Shown here: one piece after another, positions 9,920 to 20,090 of the stretch | How positions within the stretch are numbered: the stretch's first letter is position 1 | Layout: each line of letters starts with the position of its first letter | Source: Channallabes apus | Lineage: Eukaryota; Chordata; Actinopteri; Siluriformes; Clariidae | DNA: 64,000 bases | Assembly: GCA_030522415.1 (NCBI GenBank) | Contig: CM060114.1 | Location: 24,347,304 to 24,411,303 of the forward strand | Direction of reading: 5' to 3' | The notes under the pieces: generated by a model | Database searches by the model: none | What the model was told of the DNA's origin: nothing | The model's input: the letters and a program-made list of their open reading frames with translations, nothing else | Translations under genes and position numbers: made by a program

Positions 9920-11528
9920 CAGTGGTGTGAAAAACTATTTGCCCCCTCCTGATTTCTTATTCTTTTGCATGTTTGTCACACAAAATGTTTCTGATCATCA
10001 AACACATTTAACTATTAGTCAAAGATAACACAAGTAAACACAAAATGCAGTTTTTAAATGAGGGGTTTTATTATTTAGGGAGAAAAAAAATCCAAACCTA
10101 CATGGCCCTGTGTGAAAAAGTAATTGCTCCCTGAACCTAATAACTGGTTGGGCCGCCCTTAGGAGCAATAACTGCAATCAAGCGTTTGCGATAACTTGCA
10201 ACGAGTCATTTACAGCGCTCTGGAGGAATTTTGGCCCACTCATCTTTGCAGAATTGTTGTAATTCAGCTTTATTTGAGGGTTTTCTAGCATGAACCGCCT
10301 TTTTAAGGTCATGCCACAACATCTCAATAGGATTCAGGTCAGGACTTTGACTAGGCACTCCGAAGTCTTCATTTTGTTTTTCTTCAGCCATTCAGAGGTG
10401 GATTTGCTAGTGTGTTTTGGGTCATTGTCCTGCTGCAGCACCCAAGATCGCTTCAGCTTGAGTTGACGAACAGATGGCCGGACATTCTCCTTCAGGATTT
10501 TTTCGTAGACAGTAGAATTCATGGTTCCATCTATCACAGCAAGCCTTCCAGGTCCTGAAGCAGCAAAACAACCCCAGACCATCACACTACCACCACCATA
10601 TTTTACTGTTGGTATGATGTTCTTTTTCTGAAATGCTGTGTTACTTTTACGCCAGATGTAACGGGACACGCACCTTCCAAAAAGTTAAACTTTTGTCTCG
10701 TCGGTCCACAAGGTATTTTCCCAAAAGTCTTGGCAATCATTGAGATGTTTTTTAGCAAAATTGAGACGAGCCTTAATGTTCTTTTTGCTTAAAAGTGGTT
10801 TTTGGAAATCTGCCATGCAGGCCATTTTTGCCCAGTCTCTTTCTTATGGTGGAGTCGTGAACACTGACCTTAATTGAGGCAAGTGAGGCCTGCAGTTCTT
10901 TAGATGTTGTCCTGGGGTCTTTTGTGGCCTCTCGGATGAGTTGTCTCTGCGCTCTTGGGGTAATTTTGGTCGGCCGGTCACTCCTGGGAAGGTTCACCAC
11001 TGTTCCATGTTTTTGCCATTTGTGGATAATGGCTCTCACTGTGGTTCGCTGGAGTCCCAAAAAGCTTTAGAAATGGCTTTATAACCTTTACCAGACTCAT
11101 AGATCTCAATTACTTTTGTTTTCATTTGTTCCTGAATTTCTTTGGATCTTGGCATGAAGTCTAGCTTTTGAGGTGCTTTTGGTCTACTTCGCTGTGTCAG
11201 GTAGCTCCAGTGATTTCTTGATTGAAACAGGTGTGGCAATAATCAGGCCTGGGGGTGACTACAGAAATTGAACTCAGGTGTGACAAACCACAGTTAAGTT
11301 ATTTTTTAACAAGGGGGGCAATCACTTTTTCACACAGGGCCATGTAGATTTTGAGGTTTTTTTCTCCCTTAATAACATAAACCTTCATTTAAAAACTGCA
11401 TTTTGTGTTCAATTATGTTATCTTTGACTAATTGTTAACGGTTTTTGATGAGCAGAAACATTTAAGTGTGACAAACATGCAAAAGAATAAGAAATCAGGA
11501 AGGGGGCAAATAGTTTTTCACACCACTG
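9920..11528 (-). mobile_element. Tc1-like transposon, decayed copy
   Basis: Inverted ends cagtggtgtgaaaaactatt are flanked by TA on both sides (9918-9919, 11529-11530). Units B (near 14540) and C (near 62110) preserve the uninterrupted site, so the insertion is specific to copy A. It is closely related to the copy at 27268-28887. Confidence 0.95.
10137..11155 (-). pseudogene. Tc1 transposase, multiply broken
   Basis: From the ATG at 11155 (MPRSKEIQEQMKTKV) the protein shows the paired helix-turn-helix region, then SVMVWGCFAASG, LQQDNDPKHTSK and [15 protein letters not shown] of the DDE domain. Compared with the copy at 27486-28508 it has an insertion in an A run near 11053, a small deletion near 10800, a stop codon at about 10685 and a 1-base loss near 10355. 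It cannot encode an active enzyme. Confidence 0.92.
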
Positions 11529-12212
11529 TATATTACTCCCTATAATAATGTAAACATTGCTAATTTATGTTTTGGAAAGAAACTTAAGTAATTATTTAAT
11601 CTATACCTTTCATAAATCACACAACTAAAATATAATTAAACTGTTTATTCACCAACATTACCAAATATTTGTGACATTCACAGTCTAGATCCAAGTTGTC
11701 TTTTTAATAAAAGTGCATTCAGCTAAATTTTGCATCCATAGAAAAGAACTGCACGGCACCAGGGCCTGAAATACTTGTTTTAAACAAAATTGTGTAAAAT
11801 AATAAATAAATAAAATACAGCATTCATTTAGAAATAAAATGCAGCAGAAAATACTTTAAACAAACTGTAGAATAAACGTTAAAACGTAATAGCCCTCTGA
11901 AGCAGTGAAGTTGCAACTTTCAAATCAGCACTCTGGACTAGTGCACTTAAAAGTATGCCATTGAAACCTTAATGCATGAAAACATTTTAAGCTGAACATG
12001 TAAACACAACATGTAAACACTTGTAGTCAAGCCAAATCAAATGTTTTAAGATGATAACTTCATCTTTAAAGCTTGCACTTTTGGTGATAGCTTAATCCCA
12101 TCAAGTTCTAGAAGAACTTTCTGAAAATAGCCTCTCCTTCAAGGATTATGGATACACCAACCGGTTCTTCCCCTTCAACAGCACGGACGACAAGGATTTT
12201 AAGAAGGTGTCA
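11529..12212 (-). other. 3' flank and last-exon relic of unit A
   Basis: About 540 bases of AT-rich 3' flank match B 14540-15052 and C 61560-62105. Bases about 12070-12212 are the relic coding exon: the reading EGEEPVGVSIILEGE is preserved, then the shared 52-base deletion destroys the frame. Confidence 0.7.
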
Positions 12213-13456
12213 CGGTTCAGAAAAACACGGTCAAGCCAGCCGCGATTGATTTTAGTGTGCGCACATATTACAGTGATTACGGTAGTTTCAGGACCGACAC
12301 AGAGACAACGCGCTTTCAGAGCGCTTTTCATTTAGACGCCCAGGACTGAGAGATAATACAACATGCTCGTCAATTTTTACTTGCTTATTTATTTGCATTT
12401 CTGCTTTAATATCCGTGTTATTTATTGGTGACTTTGATGGTTGTCTGTTACAATATTTTTCTTAAATATTCACCATTCAAATAATTGTTTTATGTAGATA
12501 AGTTACAGCAGAATTCGTAGAAAACAGACAAAATAATGTATTTAGTCTTTCTAAATACCAGAATTGATTTTTATTTTGTTTTACTGTTCAAAAGTAGCAG
12601 TTATTCTTCAATGAATGTTTTCTATAATGAGGATTAACGTCTGCTTTGGAAGAGAGGTCAAATAAACAAATGTTCACAATGGGGAAAAAAAGTTAAATAA
12701 AATGCCTTTATTTCACTTCAGAGACCTATGAAAAAATAAATTCTAGTAAGTATAAAACGCCATGGTCAGTTTTTATCCCATATAATGTACACACATTATA
12801 TGATAAAAAAAAAAAGTAGAAAAAAACAATGATCCGTTCTTATTCAGGACGTCCCATACTATATACACACCAAATATGAAACAATTTTACTGCAGAATTT
12901 GAGATATTGGACATTATTACACTTTAAAGGGGTATAAAGACCCCATTTCTAATAAGTAGAAAAAAAAACAATGATCAGTTCTTATTCAGGGCGTCCCATA
13001 CTATATACACACCACATATGAAACTATTTTACTGCAGCATTTTTCAGATATGGGGCATTATTACATTTTAAAGGGGTATAAAGACCCCATTTCTAATAAG
13101 TAGAAAAAAACAATGATCAGTTCTTATTCAGGACGTCCCATACTATATACACACCACATATGAAACTATTTTACTGCAGCATTTTTCAGATATGGGGCAT
13201 TATTACATTTTAAAGGGGTATAAAGACCCCATTTCTGATAAGTAGAAAAAAACAATGATCAGTTCTTATTCAGGACGTCCCATACTATATACACACCACA
13301 TATGAAACTATTTTACTGCAGGATTTTTCAGATATGGGGCATTCTCTCTGTGTTGTTCACTAAACTACCGTAATCACTGTAATATGCGCGCGCACTAAAA
13401 TCAATCGCGGCTGGCTTGACCGTGTTTTTCTGAACCGCGGCTGGCTTTACCGCAGT
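12213..13456. mobile_element. Terminal-inverted-repeat element (MITE-like), copy in unit A
   Basis: The right end reads, inward on the minus strand, actgcggtaaagccagcc; the left end has lost its first 20 or so bases where it is fused to the exon of unit A. The intact copy is at 59656-60638. This copy is longer because an internal tandem repeat is expanded (12814-13345). No coding region is present, so it is non-autonomous. Confidence 0.8.
12814..13345. repeat. Minisatellite of about 142 bp inside the MITE-like element
   Basis: Three full units and a partial fourth begin near 12814, 12955, 13099 and 13241, each starting with a variant of gtagaaaaaaacaatgatca and ending with ggggtataaagacccc. 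The inverted copy in unit C has about one and a half units (59770-60010). This is an expansion specific to copy A. Confidence 0.88.
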
Positions 13457-13912
13457 AAATTAGAGCTGCTGTCAATACTGTATGAACATATGTACAGGTT
13501 CTTTACTCGTAACTCATTAATAAAGTTCGGCTTCAGAAAAAAAAAACGTTTATTGCTAGTGCTCTTTTACCATTTAATCCTTTAACACACACGACTCAGT
13601 TTGTTCAGAAATGGCATCTAACTGGCGAGCCTTTGTCTGAACACGCCGTTTTCACTCGGGGTGGGGGTAAGAAACACATATCTCGGTGTATTAATCCGCG
13701 CGCTCGGTTCGTTATTATTTTATTTATTTATTTCTTTACCACAGGACCCATGGGGGCTCCGTAGGTTCAGGTTTTTACACGAAAACGGTGTTTTGTGAAT
13801 CTCCACACTATTAAAAACTGAAATTGCTAATTGTACGTCCTGAGATTAAGATGAACATTAATTGGGAGTCATGAAAGCGAGAATCACATCCAAAAAAGAA
13901 AGCTAAACTTAC

Positions 13913-14205
13913 CTCGAACACGACAAACTCCAGCTCCAGCCACGCCGTGTTGTACTGTACCTCCGTGATGATCCACAACCGACTGATCCACAGCGCGGGC
14001 ACAGCGTCTCCAAACAGGCATGCGCAGTTTAATTTGCACACATTTTCGGCTTCAGTAGACACACAATACTTCAGACTGAAACACGACTGCCCCCTACAGG
14101 TAATGAAGGGCATGTTCACAGCTTCCCGCACGCAGCCGCGCAAAGCCGCGGCAAGTCACGGGATCCCTTTTCTCGAAACGCGGGTTTTTAATGGTGACAT
14201 CTGTA
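13913..14205 (-). other. CpG-rich 5' exon of unit A
   Basis: A GC- and CpG-rich block ending at a good splice donor (ttcgag|gtaagt, exon edge at 13913). The same block is at 16551-16830 and 58917-59200. It is probably promoter plus 5' untranslated exon; the open frame through it has no known domain. Confidence 0.5.
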
Positions 14206-15052
14206 TGATGACGTATAACAGTGTTGTCCCATTTCTTAGGGGAAATATTTATACCCTTCCCCTTTCCACTTCGTTTCAAGGGACAAGGGGAAGAAAATAG
14301 AATTGTGATTCAGCCTAAGTAAAACTCACCCGTAATTGTCAGGTAAAATTTACTTAATTAAATTAACAATAAAAGAAATCAAGTAAAAGTTACATAATTA
14401 TATTTAATGCACAAATTAGATGTATTTAAAATAATCAAGTAAAGTTAATTCATTATTGTATCAGCAGGAACCTTAATTTTATGAAATTACTATCATTTTG
14501 TTTTGAGAGATTTTCCCTTAACTTGGTTTTATCAATTTATATTACTCCCTATAATAATGTAAACATTGCTAATTTATGTTTTGGAAAGAAACTTAAGTAA
14601 TTATTTCATCTATATCTTTCATAAATCACACAACTAAAATATAATTAAACAGTTTATTCACCAACATTACCAAATATTTGTGACATTCACAGTCTAGATC
14701 CAAGTTGTCTTTTTAATAAAAGTGCATTCAGCTAAATTTTGCATCCATAGAAAAAAACTGCACGGCACCAGGGCCTGAAATACTTGTTTTAAACAAAATT
14801 GTGTAAAATAATAAATAAATAAAATACAGCATTCATTTAGAAATAAAATATAGCAGAAAATACATTAAACAAACTGTAGAATAAACGTTAAAACTTAATA
14901 GCCCTCGGAAGCAGTGAAGTTGCAACATTCAAATCAGCACTCTGGACTAGTGCACTTAAAAGTATGCCATTGAAACCATAACGCATTAAAACATTAAGCT
15001 GAACATGTAAACACAACATGTAAAGACTTGTAGTCAAGCCAAAGCAAATGTT

Positions 15053-15292
15053 TTAAGATAACTTCATCTTTAAAGCTTGCACTTTTGGTGATAGCTTAAT
15101 CCCATCAAGTTCTAGAAGAACTTTCTGAAAATAGCTCAAATGTGTAGCGCAGTGCTCGGAGCTATTGCCACATTCTTGCAAAATTTCCTCTCCTTCAAGG
15201 ATTATGGATACACCAACCGGTTCTTCCCCTTCAACAGCACAGACGACAAGGATTTTAAGAAGGTGCATACTGGCATCACTTCGTCTGTCCCC
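15053..15292 (-). CDS. C-terminal exon of an uncharacterised fish multigene family
   Basis: A splice acceptor (ttttatgcag) at 15293 opens an 80-codon exon ending in a stop at 15053. It contains EEPVGVSIILEGEEIL and ends LELDGIKLSPKVQALKMKLS. From memory, this C-terminal pattern (an ILEG motif, then an LSPKVQ tail) belongs to a large family of uncharacterised fish proteins, some annotated as SAM-domain-containing-3-like; the biochemical function is unknown. The segment between CATHLS and YFQKVL seems shorter than I expect for the family, so even B may be a deleted copy. Upstream exons coding for the main domains are not found in the window. Confidence 0.5.
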   Translation of the reverse strand, partial: GDRRSDASMHLLKILVVCAVEGEEPVGVSIILEGEEILQECGNSSEHCATHLSYFQKVLLELDGIKLSPKVQALKMKLS

Positions 15293-15738
15293 CTGCATAA
15301 AATGTACAAGAAAATAAATAATTTATTTTGAGAAACAAAAAAAAAATCTGAATTGCTTCAACCTGTGCTGACTTCATTTCACAGAGAAAAAAAAATAATA
15401 AAAATAATTGATAATAAAAAATGACCATCACTTCATATACTTCAGATTGTTAAACTTGGGTTAAATTGCTTTAGCAATAATCTTGCATCACTAAAACATT
15501 GTAAAACATGGCATGAGATGGCTACACTCCATAGATAACTCTGCACCTTTACAGTGTCAGGAAATCCTATGATGAATGCTGAGTTTGTATTTAAAGGGTT
15601 AGTCCAAACATGAAAATTCGTTCAATAATTACTCAGATTTATATATTCATTTGCATTTATATGCTTCTGTCCAATACAACAAACACTATATTCAAGGTAT
15701 TAATAAATTGTACAATTAATAAGAAAACAATGCTTTAC

Positions 15739-15792
15739 CAGGCAATCAAAGAGATCCTCTTCAGATTCACGTCTCATCTTTACGCTTTGTTT
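15739..15792 (-). CDS. Candidate small middle exon of unit B
   Basis: Bounded by an acceptor (atattttcacag) and a donor (cctg|gtaaag), 54 nt, open in one frame as an acidic/basic peptide ending SEEDLFDCL. The matching exon in unit C (60945-61001) keeps both splice signals and differs by one whole extra codon (DLFDDCL), which is what a coding exon would tolerate. In phase with the terminal exon (phase 0). No domain is recognised. Confidence 0.45.
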
Positions 15793-16550
15793 CTGTGAAA
15801 ATATTTACATTGTATCATTACATAATCTTTTATTCGTACAACTACATTTAGGCATTTCTTCATCTTTTGTAAGTTTGCCTTTATCCAAAGCAAATTACAA
15901 AAGAGGAAGGGATCAAGCATGTCAAGCAGTGCTACTAACACAAAGTTTCTGACACCGTTAGAAAAATACAAGATACAGTAGATCAGCGAGGGATTAAGGA
16001 AAAAGTGAGAAGCAAGAATCATGTGTGGAAAGATTAAGCATGCAGGGTCACAGGATGACTCGACTTATTTTTATTGTCTGCAATGCGATTTAGACAAATT
16101 AGAGATGCTGTCAATACTGTATGAACATATGTACAGGTTCTTTACTTGTAACTCATTAATAAAGTTCGGCTTCAGAAAAAAAACGTTTATTGCTAGTGCT
16201 CTTTTACCATTTAATGCTTTAACACACACGACTCAGTTTGTTCAGAAATGGCATCTAACTGGCGAGCCTTTGTCTGAACACGCCGTTTTCACTCGGGGTG
16301 GGGGTAAGAAACACACATCTTGGTGTATTAATCCGTGCGCTCGGTTCGTTATTATTTTATTTATTTATTTATTTACCACAGGACCCCTGGGGGGCTCCGT
16401 AGGTTTAGGTTTTTACACGAAAACGGTGTTTTGTGAATCTCCACACTATTAAAAACTGAAATTGCTAATTGTACGTCCTGAGATTAAGATGAACATTAAT
16501 TGGGAGTCATGAAAGCGAGAATCACATCCAAAAAAGAAAGCTAAACTTAC

Positions 16551-16830
16551 CTCGAACACGACAAACTCCAGCTGCAGCCACGCCGCGTTGTACCTCCGTG
16601 ATGATCCACAACCGACTGATCCACAGTGCGGGCACAGCGTCTCCAAACACGCATGCGCAGTTTAATTTGCACACGTTTTCGGCTTCAGTAGACACACAAT
16701 ACTTCAGACTGAAACACGACTGCCCCCTACAGGTAATGAAGGGCATGTTCACAGCTTCCCGCACGCAGCCGCGCAAAGCCGCGGCAAGTCACGGGATCCC
16801 TTTTCTCGAAACGCGCGTTTTTAATGGCGA
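16551..16830 (-). promoter_or_regulatory. CpG-rich 5' exon/promoter block of unit B
   Basis: CpG-rich, with an exon edge and gtaagt donor at 16550/16551. The reading across the block differs between copies (A and C carry small indels relative to B), arguing for an untranslated exon rather than protein. The outer boundary, cagatgtcgcc, is the same in all three units. Confidence 0.45.
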
Positions 16831-16832
16831 CA

Positions 16833-16869
<37 letters not shown>

Positions 16870-17000
16870 ATTCTGTGCTACCCAGTACAGGCTTCTTCAC
16901 CTTAACTAACTGAGTTTGGCCCACAGCCGTCCGTCAAGCTAACAAGCTAAGACAATTGTAAACACACATAGGCAATATTAAAATCCCTAAGATATTATAA
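16831..17000. repeat. TA microsatellite and short unclassified spacer
   Basis: (TA)n at about 16837-16864 followed by about 135 bases of unclassified sequence before L2 homology starts at 17001. Confidence 0.8.
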
Positions 17001-18616
17001 ACGTATCTCTCCACTCTTATAGAACAAAATAAAAATAATCCTAGATTTTTATTTAATACTGTAGCCAAATTAACCAGAAATAAGACCACTACAGAAATCT
17101 CCACAACAACATCATGCAATAGTGAGGACTTCATGAACTTTTTTAATAATAAAATTGTAAATATCAGGCATAAAATTGAGGCTTTGAAACCGAACAGTGT
17201 AATTGATACAGATGTTAACCTAGCCATGTCAGATTCAAACCTAGAATACTTTACTCCCCTTGAAGAGAATGAACTAATTTCACTCATCTCTTCTGCAAAT
17301 TCATCAACCTGTATATTAGATCCTATACCGACACATTTTCTTAAACAGTTAGTACGAGTAATAACAGAACCGCTGTTGAGAATAATTAATTCCTCACTCA
17401 GCATTTTTTATGTTCCAAAATCTTTTAAATTAGCAGTTATCAAACCAATAATTAAGAAACCTGACCTCGACCCCTGTCAGCTGTCCAATTACAGGCCAAT
17501 ATCAAACCTCCCCTTTATCTCTAAGATTCTGGAAAAGATAGTAGCGGAGCAGCTATGCTCATATCTACATAGAAATGGAATACATGAACTGTATCAGTCA
17601 GGATTTAGGCCTCATCACAGCACAGAAACAGCACTCGTTAAAGTAGTAAATGACCTCTTATTGGCCTCTGATCAGGGTTGTGTAACTATGGTTGTATTAC
17701 TCGACCTCAGTGCAGCTTTTGACACCATTGATCATGCTATTCTTCTTCACAGATTAGAAAATGTAGTAGGAATTAAGGCATACAGCCCTCTCCTGGCTCA
17801 GATCCTATTTGACCGATCGTTATCAGTATGTAGACTTATATGGTGATTATTCTGCATGTTCTCTAGTGGAGTTTGGCGTTCCGCAGGGTTCAGTTTTAGG
17901 CCCACTGCTGGTGATTATAGATTCCAGCCTTTCATTTGAAGCTCATGTAGATAATATTACCAGGATAGCATTCTTTCACCTCAGAAATATTGCCAAGATA
18001 AGAAATATATTGTCGCTAAACGATGCAGAAAAACTAGTTCATGCTTTTATCACCTCTAGGTTGGACTATTGTAATGCCTTACTGTCTATTTGTTCAGCTA
18101 GGTGCATGAACAAGCTTCAGCTAGTCCAGAATGCAGCAGCGAGTGTCCTCACTAGAACCAGAAGATATGAGTACATCACACCTATCCTATCTTCACTGCA
18201 TTGGCTCCCTGCGAAATTTCGCATTGATTTTAAAATACTACTCTTGACATATAAAGCAATAAATGGTCTCGTGCCGCAGTATCTGAGCGAACTGGTAGTG
18301 TCTTATGATCCGCCACGCCTACTTAGATCAAAGGATGCAGGCTGCTTGTACCGCGTATTATGAAAACTACAGCTGGGGGCAGAGCTTTTTCATACAAAGC
18401 CCCAAAATTATGGAATAGTCTTCCAAATAGTGTTCGGGACTCAGACACAGACTCAGTGTTTAAGTCTAGGCTAAAAACCTATTAATTTAGCCAAGCATTT
18501 TTATAAATAGATTTGCCTTAGGTAAAGGAGCAGATCTGGGGGACTCATGGACGTAGAGTATTACGGTGAACTGATATGTTTAGATGCTAAGAGGTTTAGA
18601 GGTGATTGTTTGCTTT
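17001..18616 (+). mobile_element. L2-type LINE copy 1, 5' part (ORF2 remnant and start of 3' UTR)
   Basis: Matches the intact L2 (45558-50691, other strand) from the middle of ORF2 to the 3' UTR. It is 5' truncated. The remnant reads [14 protein letters not shown] and [13 protein letters not shown] of the reverse transcriptase. Two internal deletions follow: one near 17790 shifts the frame and one at about 17910 removes the segment with the YADD catalytic box. The 3' UTR is split at 18617-18621 by the Ty3/gypsy element and resumes at 23783. Confidence 0.92.
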
Positions 18617-18621
18617 ACATC

Positions 18622-19003
18622 TGTCATGCACACTCAATCTGCGCCCGGCACTAGGACCCGGAAGTAAGGCGGGCGCCAAACCAGGAAGTATAAAAAAGGT
18701 AAACAAACGTTAGCTTACCGCTCAGTCAATGAGTTTCGGCCCATGTCGGTTCCGGCTGTCTGTCTGCTAAACCGTGAGTACTCACTATCTTTGGTTCTGC
18801 TTCCTTATATTGTGTGTGTATTTATAGGACGCGGGTTAAATTTGTGTTTTTCCCTTGCTCCTCTTTCGTGAGAGTCCTTATAATAAATCGCGTGGTTATC
18901 CTGCCTACTCGCTTACATCCGCGTTTGGGTTTACCATCCACGCTACATTGGGCTAACCGCTAAAGCTGCGTCTTCTGGTCACCGAGGTTAGTTCATCCTG
19001 ACA
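18622..19003 (+). repeat. 5' LTR of chromovirus 1
   Basis: Contains the promoter: TATAAAA at 18689-18695 and a predicted mRNA start near 18720. Ends in cctgaca three bases before the gag ATG, leaving no room for a conventional tRNA primer site upstream of gag. The sequence ataataaat at about 18880 could serve polyadenylation in the 3' copy. Confidence 0.95.
18689..18728 (+). promoter_or_regulatory. TATA box and self-primer sequence at the predicted mRNA 5' end
   Basis: TATAAAA starts at 18689. Thirty-one bases on, at 18720-18728, is gctcagtca, the exact reverse complement of tgactgagc at 19007-19015. In Tf1/sushi-group elements the mRNA 5' end folds back to this site and is cleaved to prime minus-strand synthesis. 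The predicted start at 18720 is inferred from TATA spacing. Confidence 0.75.
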
Positions 19004-19005
19004 GA

Positions 19006-20052
19006 ATGACTGAGCCCTCCGCGGTGAACCCAGCGGATTACGCGCACCTCTGCGACGTGGTAGATCGGCATGCCGCGCTCATTGATAAGCTAACCGGAGA
19101 GATCGCTAATCTGCGCCGGGGCCTCCAAGACGTAGCGGCCTTGCGCCGCGAGGTCGCGGAGCTCCGGCGGGAGAACACGGATCTCCGCGCGGCTGTAGAT
19201 GACGCGGCTAGCCGGCCTCCCGTCGCGGCGGCCGCGGCGCCGCACCAGCCCCCCCCCCCTCCTTCTGATGTATTTCTTGCGCTTCCAGACAAGTGGGATG
19301 GCACTGACGGGAGATGCAGTGTATTTTTGACATCACTGAATCTAGTGTTTGAGTTCAATTCCACCAAGTACTCCACCGATCGGCTACGCATTGCTCTCCT
19401 CGTCTCATTGCTATCCGGGCAGGCAGCTGAGTGGGCCACGGCAGTAATTCGATCAGATTCTGATACCGCCCATTCCTACAATGAGTTCACCCGCCAACTC
19501 CAGATGACATTTGAACACCCTGCGGGCGAGGTGGAGACCGACACCAAGCTGTACCACCTGCGGCAGGGAGGATCGTCCGTGAGCCGTTATACTGCAGAAT
19601 TCCGCACCCTCGCTGTACAGACATCTTGGGGAGATACCGCGCTCCGGACATCCTTTTACGAGGGACTGGCTTCCCGGATTAAGGACGAACTAGCCGGACG
19701 AGAGCTACCAGCCACCCTGGAGGGACTGATCCAGCTCGCCCTCCGCATTGACCAGCGCCTCCTCTCTCTTCCGAAGCCAGCCCCGAGGACCCTGCCGCCC
19801 ACCGCCACCCACGTCTACACTCCATCTCGACCTACAACCATCTTCACTCCCGCCACCACTGAACATGTCGGATCTCCACCTCCTGCCGTGGTTAACACCG
19901 GAGCCGGGGAACCCATGCAATTAGGGCGCGCCTCCCTGACCGTGGCGGAACGAGAACGCCGGTTTCGAGAGGGTTTGTGTGCCTACTGTGGGTCGGCGGC
20001 TCACCACCGAGCAATCTGTCCACTGCGCCCGGGAAACGCGCAGACCCGGTGA
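19006..20052 (+). CDS. gag: Gag of chromovirus 1
   Basis: A 348-residue protein starting at the ATG three bases after the LTR. Residues about 15-67 are Leu/Glu/Arg-rich with heptad spacing and likely form a coiled coil. The middle ([19 protein letters not shown] and [13 protein letters not shown]) is a retrotransposon capsid region. The C-terminus has one zinc knuckle, [14 protein letters not shown] (CX2CX4HX4C), for RNA binding. Near the stop lies the frameshift signal that fuses a fraction of the product to Pol. The second chromovirus has a similar Gag but in one frame with Pol. Confidence 0.95.
   Translation: MTEPSAVNPADYAHLCDVVDRHAALIDKLTGEIANLRRGLQDVAALRREVAELRRENTDLRAAVDDAASRPPVAAAAAPHQPPPPPSDVFLALPDKWDGTDGRCSVFLTSLNLVFEFNSTKYSTDRLRIALLVSLLSGQAAEWATAVIRSDSDTAHSYNEFTRQLQMTFEHPAGEVETDTKLYHLRQGGSSVSRYTAEFRTLAVQTSWGDTALRTSFYEGLASRIKDELAGRELPATLEGLIQLALRIDQRLLSLPKPAPRTLPPTATHVYTPSRPTTIFTPATTEHVGSPPPAVVNTGAGEPMQLGRASLTVAERERRFREGLCAYCGSAAHHRAICPLRPGNAQTR
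19007..19015 (+). promoter_or_regulatory. Primer-binding site, self-priming type
   Basis: tgactgagc, three bases downstream of the 5' LTR and overlapping the gag start codon, is perfectly complementary to the predicted first nine bases of the mRNA (18720-18728). Confidence 0.72.
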
Positions 20053-20090
20053 GCAGGAGGAGAGACTCACCGGGCCCCATCCACCTCTCC
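20031..20090 (+). promoter_or_regulatory. -1 programmed frameshift signal between gag and pol
   Basis: The slippery heptamer GGGAAAC (20031-20037) is in the correct phase of the gag frame (G GGA AAC). After a 7-base spacer comes a perfect 9-bp stem, cccggtgag (20045-20053) with ctcaccggg (20066-20074), with a 12-base loop. Loop bases ggagag (20059-20064) can pair with ctctcc (20085-20090), giving an H-type pseudoknot. The gag stop lies inside the first stem. Shifting back one base enters the pol frame exactly. Confidence 0.93.

Larger units (their letters stand above)
9598..14205 (-). repeat. Gene-like unit, copy A (pseudogene)
   Basis: Copy A matches unit B (14206-16830) and inverted unit C (58917-62315). 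On the minus strand it runs from a CpG-rich 5' exon (14205-13913) through the 5' intron, a terminal-inverted-repeat insertion, the final coding exon (about 12212-12070) and 3' flank. The exon has lost 52 bases (a frame break) and 11 bases relative to B, both shared with C. It has also lost about 0.8 kb of intron including the middle exon, because the exon end is fused directly to the insertion near 12212. A Tc1 element sits in the 3' flank. Not functional as a gene. Confidence 0.75.
14206..16830 (-). repeat. Gene-like unit, copy B (least damaged)
   Basis: B lies in direct tandem with A: its 3' end meets the 5' end of A at 14205/14206. It has the CpG 5' exon, intron, a 54-nt candidate middle exon, a 240-nt terminal coding exon and 3' flank. 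It lacks the 52- and 11-base deletions of A and C, the MITE-like element and the Tc1 element, so it preserves the empty sites of both insertions. Confidence 0.75.

Noticed and set aside
12814..13345. CRISPR-like array
   Set aside because: Units are contiguous 142-bp repeats without spacers, inside a transposon of a eukaryote.
19038..19439. Minus-strand ORF of 133 codons over gag
   Set aside because: Shadow of the GC-rich gag coding strand; low-complexity Arg/Ser/Ala content and no domain.
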